From Fibrobacter sp. UBA1765 (GTDB taxonomy: Bacteria > Fibrobacterota > Fibrobacteria > Fibrobacterales > Fibrobacteraceae): a stretch of 7,145 bases of DNA. The notes below the pieces were generated by a model. The model saw only the letters and a program-made list of their open reading frames with translations, was not told where the DNA came from and did not search any database. Within the stretch, counting starts at the first letter, position 1. Each line of letters starts with the position of its first letter. The translations under genes and the position numbers were made by a program. Location of the stretch: positions 13,770-20,914 of the forward strand of contig DCGZ01000159.1 in assembly GCA_002314675.1 (NCBI GenBank), written 5' to 3'. This document shows positions 1 through 6,057 of the stretch, piece by piece.

Positions 1-1
1 C

Positions 2-43
2 GCACCTTCGGTGCTTGAGGCATGAGGTCGGCGCTTGCGCGCC
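2..43. repeat. Two small GC-rich inverted repeats at the window edge
   Basis: Two hairpin-capable sequences lie close together. GCACC (2-6) pairs with GGTGC (10-14) around a 3-base loop, and GGCGC (30-34) pairs with GCGCC (39-43) around TTGC. Neither is followed by a T-tract, so they are not typical intrinsic terminators. All three forward frames close early: stops at 16-18 and 23-25, and a third frame that stays open only to 72-74, so an upstream gene tail in that frame cannot be excluded. I infer an intergenic repeat element or the end of one that starts outside the window. Confidence 0.4.
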
Positions 44-52
44 TAGAGGAAA

Positions 53-80
53 TGTAGTAGTCAGTCGGCTGTAGGCTGTC
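53..80. repeat. Degenerate heptad repeat, GT-containing block (4 units)
   Basis: Four consecutive 7-base units start at 53, 60, 67 and 74. Each carries GT at its fifth and sixth bases (57, 64, 71, 78); the last two units differ only at the final base. An 11-base arm at 68-78 is the near-perfect inverted complement of 156-166, with one G-T wobble. This is the first of several 7-base-periodic blocks in the non-coding stretch before the first gene. Confidence 0.45.
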
Positions 81-103
81 GTCAAAAATTGTAATTTCCC
101 ATG

Positions 104-145
104 CCATTATCAATTCATAATTCTGCATTCTTAATTCTGAATTAT
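104..145. repeat. Degenerate heptad repeat, ATT-containing AT-rich block (6 units)
   Basis: Six units of 7 bases start at 104, 111, 118, 125, 132 and 139. ATT sits at the third to fifth position of every unit (106, 113, 120, 127, 134, 141), with no exception. The block also holds inverted repeats: ATAATTC at 117-123 with GAATTAT at 139-145, and the odd palindrome TAATTC-T-GAATTA at 132-144. It is non-coding. An AT-rich promoter element could lie here, but I cannot identify convincing -35 and -10 boxes. Confidence 0.55.
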
Positions 146-181
146 CAAGCTCTCTCAGCTTACAGCACTGAAAATCAACAT

Positions 182-230
182 TCACTAACCCCTATCCCCT
201 GAACCCTAGACCCTAGATCCTATTCACCAA
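182..230. repeat. Degenerate C-rich heptad repeat abutting a start codon (7 units)
   Basis: Seven units of 7 bases start at 182, 189, 196, 203, 210, 217 and 224, and the block ends three bases before the ATG at 234. The core CTA recurs at the fourth to sixth base in five units; the others have CTG and CCA. The units at 203 and 210 are identical. The composition resembles the short tandemly repeated heptamers described in heterocystous cyanobacteria. That is a resemblance in form, not evidence of homology. The block takes the place where a ribosome binding site would be expected. Confidence 0.6.
189..213 (-). other. Putative G-quadruplex motif in the template strand
   Basis: Read on the minus strand, the C-rich repeat gives four G-runs: GGG (complement of 211-213), GGG (204-206), GGGG (196-199) and GGGG (189-192), separated by loops of 4, 4 and 3 bases. 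This meets the usual G3+ N1-7 rule. It lies about 20 bases upstream of the first start codon, on the strand that serves as transcription template, so it would act in DNA rather than in the mRNA. Whether it folds in the cell is unknown. Confidence 0.45.
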
Positions 231-233
231 CCC

Positions 234-1433
234 ATGCATTTCCTTCGTTCATTTAAATTTTGGTGGCAAGAAGTCCCTAGGTGGTCCCGCAAGCCGGGAC
301 TGCTCATGTACTTCTATTTTTTCTGGAACGAACGATTGACTGCCATTGGGCATGCATTGTTCATTTTTGCTCTTTTCGCCTTGTTCTTTGTCTGGGCTCC
401 GGGGGCGTATACGGTCAAGGCCCTGCTTCTGTTTTGCGCTTCGCTTTTGATTGTCGGCATTTTTACTCGTTGGCCATTGAAAAAGATTGATGTTGATTCC
501 GTGCGGGTTCGCCCTGTTCGCGAAGGCGAAATTGCCAAGGTCGTAGCAAATGTTTCTGCTCAAAAAAAGTATAATGCCGTGCGGCTTGGCTGTTACAGAC
601 TGCACCCTTGTTTAAAGTTCCTGAACGATAGCCCTTGGGATTCTTTAGGCGTAAACGATTCCGTACCGTTTTCGGCTAATGTGCAAACAAGCCGCCGAGG
701 GGCCTTTAAACTGCCTAAGGTTTCTGCGACAGTTCCTGATGCAATGGGCATAGCGACAATCCAAAAGAATGCTCCGGGCGAAGGTGAACTTGTAGTTCTC
801 CCTCGTACGATTCGTGTACTTGATTTTAGTTTTTTGACGTATGGCGCAAGTGGCCGTGCCTTTGCTCCGTTCTTGACGCCTTCGTTACAGCGAGGCATGG
901 ATTTTATCGGAGTTCGTGAATATCGCGAGGGGGATTCCTTGCGTGATTTGCACCATCAGTCCTTTGCACGTTACAATAAGCCCTTTACAAAGGAGTTCGC
1001 TGCAGAGCGTGGAGAAGGCCTTGTGCTTTTGCTTGATGTTGCGTGCGAAACATTCTTTGACAAGTCGCGCGTTGAAAACGCAGTGCGCCTTACTGCAGGC
1101 ATTGCCAAGTGGCTGATTGATAGATCTTTGCTTGGAAGGTTCTTTGTAGGCAACAAGGAAATTGCCTTGAATGGCAGGGGTTCCCTTGATACCGTTCTTG
1201 ATGCGCTTGCTCGTGCTCCGTACCCTGAATTGCATCATGAATTCCCTAAGCCTAGCGAATGGGCTCCAGCAGCGCGCCCAATGGCCCCTGTGGTTTCTGT
1301 ATCGGTCTTGCCTTTGGAATCTAAGCTTATTACAAAGCAGATTGTTGTTTCAGAACGTGATGAAAAGACAGATGACAAGTTGTTCTTGAATTTGAATTCC
1401 TTGAGCTTTGATAAAATGGAGGCTACGCTATGA
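234..1433 (+). CDS. DUF58 family membrane protein
   Basis: A 399-residue protein with a basic N-terminus, two membrane helices at about residues 38-55 and 60-78, and a large following domain, a layout known for DUF58 proteins. The signature region is residues 226-246, with REY-x-EGD-x-LRD followed by LHHQSFAR. The usual family form of that last part is close to I-[DN/H]-W-x-x-[ST]-AR, so His replaces the common Trp. The following strand LLLDVAC (266-271 region) matches the first strand of the vWA-like fold but lacks the DxSxS metal site. Such genes typically accompany MoxR ATPases and membrane transglutaminases; the function is not firmly known. The next gene overlaps it by 4 bases. ATG 234 has no Shine-Dalgarno; the alternative ATG 306 has a weak GGGA six bases upstream, but the Trp/Arg-rich stretch before it looks like a normal family N-terminus, so 234 is preferred. 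Confidence 0.85.
   Translation: MHFLRSFKFWWQEVPRWSRKPGLLMYFYFFWNERLTAIGHALFIFALFALFFVWAPGAYTVKALLLFCASLLIVGIFTRWPLKKIDVDSVRVRPVREGEIAKVVANVSAQKKYNAVRLGCYRLHPCLKFLNDSPWDSLGVNDSVPFSANVQTSRRGAFKLPKVSATVPDAMGIATIQKNAPGEGELVVLPRTIRVLDFSFLTYGASGRAFAPFLTPSLQRGMDFIGVREYREGDSLRDLHHQSFARYNKPFTKEFAAERGEGLVLLLDVACETFFDKSRVENAVRLTAGIAKWLIDRSLLGRFFVGNKEIALNGRGSLDTVLDALARAPYPELHHEFPKPSEWAPAARPMAPVVSVSVLPLESKLITKQIVVSERDEKTDDKLFLNLNSLSFDKMEATL
1418..1422 (+). promoter_or_regulatory. Ribosome binding site for the transglutaminase gene
   Basis: GGAGG lies inside the 3' end of the DUF58 gene, 7 bases before the ATG at 1430. The start and the upstream stop share the sequence ATGA, so translation of the two proteins is probably coupled. 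Confidence 0.75.
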
Positions 1434-3307
1434 AGCACTCCCTAGAAGCCTTGTTCTTATCGCTTGTCGTAATTGCTGTTTCCTACAGTTCTGGCCTTTG
1501 GTTCCTTGGAATCCCTGCTTTAGCGCTTGTTGCTCTTTCGTTGCGAGCTCACCTAAAAAATAAGACACCGCGTTATTTAAAGAGCGTTGCCTATGGCATG
1601 ATCGTGCCGTTCTTTTTCTGGTGGTTTTTGTCACCGACAAATGGTAGCGTTTTTTCGCCATGGTTGCTGATAATTCCTTCGTGGTACTTTACGTTCCTTG
1701 CAATTTGGCAGTTCCGTGGCGAGGGGCGTGGCGGCTACCAGGTGTTTGTAATTTGGAATGCAATTTTTGTCTTGATGCTTACGCTTAGAAATGCTGAGCG
1801 GGTTCAATATGTTTTGATTGCGCTTTCGCTTTTGGCAATGCTTTTGTATGTTAAGCCGCCAAAGCAAAATGTGCGCTTTGCGGTTTCTCTGTTGCTTGCC
1901 ACGGCAAGCGCTGCGCTCTTTGTCTTTGGCTTTCAAAAGGCCTATGAATGGCGCAGCAACAAAATGCGTTCTGGCGAATGGGAAGAAAAATATCGTAATG
2001 AGCGCAGCATGATGGGGTTCTCTACGGTAGCGGCCCTTGGAAGCTTTAAAACAAATTATGTTTCTGACAAGAATTCGCAAATTGTACTTCGCCTTTGGAC
2101 TGATAGGCCGCCTAGGTATTTGAGGGCTGTTGCGTATCAAAATTATTCTGCGGGTATTTGGAATTTGCCTCGCGATGAAGAATGGTTACAGTCGGATCGC
2201 TACATTGGTGACTATGCGGTATTCGCTTCTGAGGACTCGACGGACGAGGCTGTTTGGGTTCAGGCTGCCTTGAATACTTTTGAATTTGCTTTTGTACCGA
2301 TGGGCGCTGGTATCGGTTTTAAGGAAGCTGATTCCATTGTGCGAACTGTTGGCTCAAATTACAAGACTCCTGGGCAAAATCATGGTGATTGGTATTATTT
2401 GCGAACGGCTCGTGCCGACACTGCAGATTCAGCAAAGTTCTTGAACGTCCCTCAACGCATGCAAGAATTCCTGGACTTTACTGCTAAAATAATTGGAGTC
2501 GAAAAGAACATGTCGGCTAGGGAAGCTACAGAAAAAATCAATGCGTATTTGATTGGTAATTTCCGCTATGAACTGTCCTTGCCGTTTGGCTATAAGGTGC
2601 AGGCTGGTGAAGATCCCCTGATGTCTTTCTGGAATTACAGGGCTGGCTTTTGCGAATACTTTGCAAGTTTTGAAACCTTGCTTCTCCGTCATATTGGAAT
2701 CCCGGCCCGTTACGTGACTGGCTTTGCGATTCCTGAACGTTCACCGTCTGGCAATTATTTCGTATTCCGTCGAGCAAGTTCACATGCCTGGGTCGAGGTG
2801 TTTGATGATGGCAAGTGGAATCTTTCTGACCCTACTCCTCCAGCGCCTCCGGGATTGTTTGAGTTTGAAATGACGAATTCAAATAAACTTGGTGAAATCC
2901 TTAAGTCAAAGATGATTTATTTTATGCATGTGCTCCGTGATGGGGAATGGCGACATTCGCTTGATAGTTGGAGTAATGTCATTGAAAACTTGCTTGCAAG
3001 TATATGGTTGAAAATAGTTCTTGCTTTGCTTATAATCGCAGTAGTCGTTCGCTACATATACAAAAAAATAAAGAATGCGACGAAGGCTGATGTCGTTTCT
3101 GAACGTGTTCGTGAGTTTTCGCTGCTTTTGGACAGAGCCGAAAAGTCACTTGCAAAATGTGGCTATAGGCGTGCTCCTGGAGAAACTGTGCAGGTGTTTG
3201 CAGAACGTCTTTCTGCTATTGAACCTCCTCAAAAATCGCGTGTAAAAAGGCGCTTCAAGGTTGCTTTAGAACAGTTGATACAATATGAAGCAAATCGGTG
3301 GAAATAG
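1430..3307 (+). CDS. TgpA-type membrane transglutaminase-like protein
   Basis: A 625-residue protein. Residues 5-168 hold about six hydrophobic helices. A periplasmic-type region follows, with a transglutaminase core whose triad is complete: Cys408 in AGFCEYFAS, His452 in SSHAWVEVF and Asp467 in LSDPTPP. One more helix lies at about 524-544. The C-terminal soluble tail (545-625), with GYRRAPGETVQVFAERL, resembles the DUF4129 region found at the end of such proteins. The family includes TgpA of Pseudomonas aeruginosa, an essential protein, so the role is expected at the cell envelope, acting on proteins or peptides as a transglutaminase or protease-like enzyme; the substrate is unknown. It overlaps the DUF58 gene by 4 bases, which supports joint function. 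The intact triad argues for an active enzyme. The stop codon sits in the loop of a short inverted repeat (GGAAA-TAG-TTTCC, 3300-3312). Confidence 0.88.
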   Translation: MKHSLEALFLSLVVIAVSYSSGLWFLGIPALALVALSLRAHLKNKTPRYLKSVAYGMIVPFFFWWFLSPTNGSVFSPWLLIIPSWYFTFLAIWQFRGEGRGGYQVFVIWNAIFVLMLTLRNAERVQYVLIALSLLAMLLYVKPPKQNVRFAVSLLLATASAALFVFGFQKAYEWRSNKMRSGEWEEKYRNERSMMGFSTVAALGSFKTNYVSDKNSQIVLRLWTDRPPRYLRAVAYQNYSAGIWNLPRDEEWLQSDRYIGDYAVFASEDSTDEAVWVQAALNTFEFAFVPMGAGIGFKEADSIVRTVGSNYKTPGQNHGDWYYLRTARADTADSAKFLNVPQRMQEFLDFTAKIIGVEKNMSAREATEKINAYLIGNFRYELSLPFGYKVQAGEDPLMSFWNYRAGFCEYFASFETLLLRHIGIPARYVTGFAIPERSPSGNYFVFRRASSHAWVEVFDDGKWNLSDPTPPAPPGLFEFEMTNSNKLGEILKSKMIYFMHVLRDGEWRHSLDSWSNVIENLLASIWLKIVLALLIIAVVVRYIYKKIKNATKADVVSERVREFSLLLDRAEKSLAKCGYRRAPGETVQVFAERLSAIEPPQKSRVKRRFKVALEQLIQYEANRWK

Positions 3308-3313
3308 TTTCCC

Positions 3314-3365
3314 CAAAAACATTTTTTGTTCCTAATTTATAGCTTGAAAAATTCCATTTTTGTTC
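3314..3365. repeat. Direct repeat and A/T inverted repeats in the xylanase leader
   Basis: A near-identical element, CATTTTTTGTTC at 3320-3331 and CATTTTTGTTC at 3355-3365, occurs twice with starts 35 bases apart; the copies differ by one T. Each copy forms the right arm of an A/T inverted repeat: CAAAAA (3314-3319) with TTTTTG (3323-3328), and AAAAAT (3347-3352) with ATTTTT (3356-3361). The first could act as a weak end for the upstream operon. The paired arrangement could instead be a regulator site for the xylanase. Neither use is proven by the sequence. Confidence 0.35.
3344..3349 (+). promoter_or_regulatory. Possible -35-like box for the xylanase gene
   Basis: TTGAAA matches five of six bases of the bacterial -35 consensus and lies in the only gap between the transglutaminase and xylanase genes. 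No good -10 box follows at the usual 16-18 base spacing; the best candidates fall next to the ribosome binding site. The gap is short (82 bases), so read-through from the upstream operon is also possible. This is a weak call. Confidence 0.2.
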
Positions 3366-3379
3366 TTGCATCTTAAAAA

Positions 3380-3384
3380 AGAGG
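3380..3384 (+). promoter_or_regulatory. Ribosome binding site fixing the xylanase start
   Basis: AGAGG precedes the ATG at 3390 by 5 bases and follows an A-rich run. It favours ATG 3390 over an upstream in-frame TTG at 3360. Starting at 3390 also puts a clean signal peptide at the very N-terminus. Confidence 0.65.
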
Positions 3385-3389
3385 CTTAT

Positions 3390-5045
3390 ATGAAATTATC
3401 ATCTTTTTTGAAAACAGCATTTTGTGCTACCGCGCTTACTGCATCACCGCTTTTGGCTGGTGTTCTGACAAATGGTGATTGTAGCTATGGCGATGGTGGT
3501 TGGTATGTTTGGAACAACCCGAATGGCCCGGCAAAGCTTACGCAAAAGCTTTGTCAAGAAGGCCTTGGTGTAGATGGCTCTGAAGGTGTAAGGCTTGAAG
3601 TTACTGATCTCCCGAACCCGTCTTGGGGCTTGCAGCTCCAACCGCCAAAGTGGCTTGCCGACTCTGCATATTATACTTTGACTTTCAAGGCAAAGGGTAA
3701 TGTGCCAATCAATGCTATTATCCAGGGCGGCCAGCCGGACTGGCGACAAAAGGAAAGCGCTTCCTTTATGCTCACGAACGAGTGGAAGGAATATTCCATG
3801 ACGTTCCTTGCCGACCAGAAGGGGTACGGTGTAAACAACATCACGTTCCATGTAGGCCTTGCAAAGGGCTGGCTCCAAATGGATGATGTCGAAATTACCA
3901 AGGCCGATGGCATGGACGATACCACCTGGTATGCAAACAATGCAGCCCGTATCGATAGCCTTCGCAAGCGCGACTTGACTTTGACTCTCCCGGACTCCAT
4001 GAAGGGTGCAAGTGATGTCAAGGTTGAACTTATGCGTCATGACTTCCCGTTCGGTACAGCTCTTGCTCTTTACCCGTCAAAGGATAGCGTGGAACAGTGG
4101 TATCGCAAGACTGCAAATAAGTACTTCTGGTACGGTGTTCCAGAAAACCAGTTCAAGTGGCCTGAATACGAACCAAAGAAAGGCAAGATCAAGCGCGACG
4201 AATTCAAGCAGTATCTTGACTATGTTAATGATTACAAGTGGGGCTTCCGCGCACACACATTGATGTGGGGCATTCAGGGCTATGGTTACGATAAGCACTT
4301 CAGCATGAGCGGAAGCTGCAAGGAAATCGGTCAAAAGCTCAAGGCCCGTATCGATCGTGACCTTAAGGAATACAAGGGCAAGATCAAGGAATACGATGTA
4401 TGGAACGAAGCATTCCATGAACCGTTCGTATTTAACAAGTGCGGCTGGCATTTGCTCGACAGTGCTCATGTATGGGCACACCGCGCAGACCCTGATGCAC
4501 GCCTCTTTGTCAACGAATACCAGGTTGTTTCTGCAGGCGAAACCGAACGCCTTTATGACCTTGTAAAGGGCATGCTTGACCGTGGCGTTCCTGTACATGG
4601 CATCGGTGTGCAGTGCCACTTTGGTGACCGTGCAATTAACCCGGCATTCATCAAGGCTCGCCTTGACCGCCTTGCTGAACTTGGCCTCCCAATCAAGGTA
4701 ACTGAACTTGACTTTGGTGACTGGCAGAAGGGATTGTACTTTGGCGAAGAAGAACAGGCCCGTCGCTACGAAGTGGTGCTCCGTTCCTTCTTTAGCCACC
4801 CGGCAATCGAAGGCATTTTGCTCTGGGGCTTCTGGGATAACCGTCACTGGGTACAGAACGGTGGTATTATCGCTGCCGATGGTCGCGAAAAGCCGGCTGC
4901 AAAGTTGATTTACGACTTGTGGCACAAGGTTTGGACGACGAACGGAACATTCAAGGCAGAAAACGACGTCGTGAAGTTCCGCGGTTACCCGGGCAAGTAC
5001 AAGGTTACTGCAAACGGCAAGTCTGCAATAATCGAATTGAAGTAA
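3390..5045 (+). CDS. Secreted CBM-GH10 endo-1,4-beta-xylanase
   Basis: A 551-residue exported enzyme predicted to cut internal beta-1,4 bonds of xylan. Residues 1-23 form a signal peptide (KxxxFLK start, hydrophobic core, likely cleavage at LLA-G). Residues 24-172 resemble a CBM4_9 carbohydrate-binding module, ending in WLQMDDVEIT. Residues about 180-220 (RIDSLRKRDLTLTLPDS...HDFPFGTAL) are the beta segment seen before plant-like GH10 domains. The GH10 barrel spans about 218-515: substrate-site PENQFKW (251-257), HTLMW (289-293), acid/base Glu340 in DVWNE, QCH (408-410), nucleophile Glu439 in TELDF, and LWGFWDNRHW (478-487). A short tail with GTFKAE...FRGYPGKYKV follows; no basic terminal domain or recognisable type IX sorting domain is seen. 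Gly294 replaces the His common after HTLVW. Codons favour AAG, ATC and TTC more than in the neighbours, suggesting high expression. The family is secure; the exact substrate among xylans is inferred. Confidence 0.93.
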   Translation: MKLSSFLKTAFCATALTASPLLAGVLTNGDCSYGDGGWYVWNNPNGPAKLTQKLCQEGLGVDGSEGVRLEVTDLPNPSWGLQLQPPKWLADSAYYTLTFKAKGNVPINAIIQGGQPDWRQKESASFMLTNEWKEYSMTFLADQKGYGVNNITFHVGLAKGWLQMDDVEITKADGMDDTTWYANNAARIDSLRKRDLTLTLPDSMKGASDVKVELMRHDFPFGTALALYPSKDSVEQWYRKTANKYFWYGVPENQFKWPEYEPKKGKIKRDEFKQYLDYVNDYKWGFRAHTLMWGIQGYGYDKHFSMSGSCKEIGQKLKARIDRDLKEYKGKIKEYDVWNEAFHEPFVFNKCGWHLLDSAHVWAHRADPDARLFVNEYQVVSAGETERLYDLVKGMLDRGVPVHGIGVQCHFGDRAINPAFIKARLDRLAELGLPIKVTELDFGDWQKGLYFGEEEQARRYEVVLRSFFSHPAIEGILLWGFWDNRHWVQNGGIIAADGREKPAAKLIYDLWHKVWTTNGTFKAENDVVKFRGYPGKYKVTANGKSAIIELK

Positions 5046-5061
5046 GTCTGTTATGGATTGC

Positions 5062-5091
5062 AAAAAGTGGCGGGTTAATCGCCACTTTTTT
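5062..5091. terminator. Bidirectional intrinsic terminator
   Basis: An 11-base-pair stem, AAAAAGTGGCG (5062-5072) with CGCCACTTTTT (5080-5090), closes a 7-base loop. Its GC core is flanked by an A-run on the left and a T-run on the right, so it can stop transcription in either direction. It lies 16 bases after the xylanase stop and about 25 bases beyond the stop of the minus-strand gene, as expected between convergent units. Confidence 0.9.
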
Positions 5092-5097
5092 GTTTGC

Positions 5098-5110
5098 TAT
5101 AGTTACTATA
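5098..5110. repeat. 13-base palindrome between convergent genes
   Basis: TATAGT-T-ACTATA is a perfect odd palindrome just beyond the terminator and 5 bases from the minus-strand stop codon. The one-base centre makes it a poor RNA hairpin but a possible DNA-binding site. It may be a chance product of AT-rich DNA. Confidence 0.25.
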
Positions 5111-5115
5111 AAAAA

Positions 5116-6057
5116 TTATTTCTTTTGCTTTAATGTTGCAAATACAATCGCGCCCTGCGCTGCCTGGAACACAAGTGGCACATAGCCAAGGAGCGTTGAT
5201 GCAAGTACAACATCTGCGGGGATTCCTAGCAGTCCGCTGTATAAGCTGACTTGCACATTTTCACGAACGCCAATGCCGTTGATTGAAATCGGGAGCATTG
5301 TGATTGTAACCGTGATTGTCGTGAACACGGTCACGACGGCCAAGTCCATGGAAATGCCTACGGCCTTGAAAAACGCAAAGTGCATGATGATGGAAGATAT
5401 CTGGAGCCAAACGGAATCAAGCCCAGAAAGTAAAAATGCACGCGGAGCACTGCGATACACAGAAAATGCGTCTTGAAGCTTTACAAGAAATGGCACTTTT
5501 GCAGTAAGCTTTGCTGGTAACTTGATTTTATCAAGGAAAAGTCCGCCAACAATCACAAGTGCAGAAACAAGTGCAAAAGCACAGACCGTTGCCGTGTATG
5601 CAACTGGTATCTCGTATTTGCTTGCAACAAATGGGAGCGCAATAAAAAAGCAAAGGAACATGGCAAGTAACCCCATAATGCGAGATATCGCGACGGCGGC
5701 AACTGAGTTTGCCGTGTTCCCGAAACGCTTGCCGAATGCAATTGTTTTTACGGCATCGCCTCCAAAACCGCTCGGTAACAAGTTGTTGAAAAAGTAACCG
5801 AGTGCAATGTATGCATAAAAAGTCTTGAACGGTATTTTTCTGCCTTCATCAAGCAAAAGGCTTCGCCAACGGTTTGCCTGGATTGCCATTGAAAAAATAA
5901 TGGTCAAAAGAATTACGCCAATCCACGGGAGAGCTGTAGAATTCCAGTGCCTGCTGACTTCGCCAAATGGGACCTTGTAAAAAATATATGCAAGGCCAGC
6001 AATGCTTATGCCGAATTTTAAAACGCTTTTAAAAATATTCTTTAGGCGAACCTGCAT
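5116..6057 (-). CDS. YbhN/UPF0104 family integral membrane protein
   Basis: A 313-residue protein with about seven to eight hydrophobic helices. It belongs to the lysylphosphatidylglycerol synthase transmembrane-region family (LPG_synthase_TM, also called UPF0104 or YbhN). Diagnostic motifs are GYFFNNLLPSGFGGDAVK (residues 87-104), SRIMGL (125-130) and LPISINGIGVREN (255-267). It lacks the soluble C-terminal aminoacyl-transferase domain of MprF, so it is the stand-alone membrane form. Members are often found beside glycosyltransferases and are proposed to move or modify lipids or glycolipids; no exact activity follows from sequence. Its ATG directly follows the TAA of the upstream glycosyltransferase with no base between, which implies an operon and translational coupling. 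Transcription probably ends at the shared stem-loop. Confidence 0.88.
   Translation of the reverse strand: MQVRLKNIFKSVLKFGISIAGLAYIFYKVPFGEVSRHWNSTALPWIGVILLTIIFSMAIQANRWRSLLLDEGRKIPFKTFYAYIALGYFFNNLLPSGFGGDAVKTIAFGKRFGNTANSVAAVAISRIMGLLAMFLCFFIALPFVASKYEIPVAYTATVCAFALVSALVIVGGLFLDKIKLPAKLTAKVPFLVKLQDAFSVYRSAPRAFLLSGLDSVWLQISSIIMHFAFFKAVGISMDLAVVTVFTTITVTITMLPISINGIGVRENVQVSLYSGLLGIPADVVLASTLLGYVPLVFQAAQGAIVFATLKQKK

Noticed and set aside
2..43. Intrinsic terminator of an upstream gene
   Set aside because: The stems are short and no T-run follows either hairpin on the plus strand or precedes it as an A-run for the minus strand.
89..123. Sigma-70-like promoter for the first operon (TTGTAA at 89-94 with AT-rich sequence after it)
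   Set aside because: No -10 box occurs at acceptable spacing, and the AT content is explained by the ATT heptads.
104..230. CRISPR array or telomere-like end suggested by the short repeats
   Set aside because: Repeat units are 7 bases without spacers, degenerate, and located between ordinary genes. Neither a CRISPR nor a replicon end fits.
3360..3389. Upstream TTG start giving ten extra residues on the xylanase
   Set aside because: No ribosome binding site precedes it, it overlaps the leader repeats, and the ATG at 3390 has a box and a proper signal peptide.
4077..5063. A 328-codon open frame on the minus strand opposite the xylanase gene
   Set aside because: It mirrors a gene with strong codon bias, has no family motifs or sensible start signal, and is Cys- and Val-rich as expected of a shadow frame.
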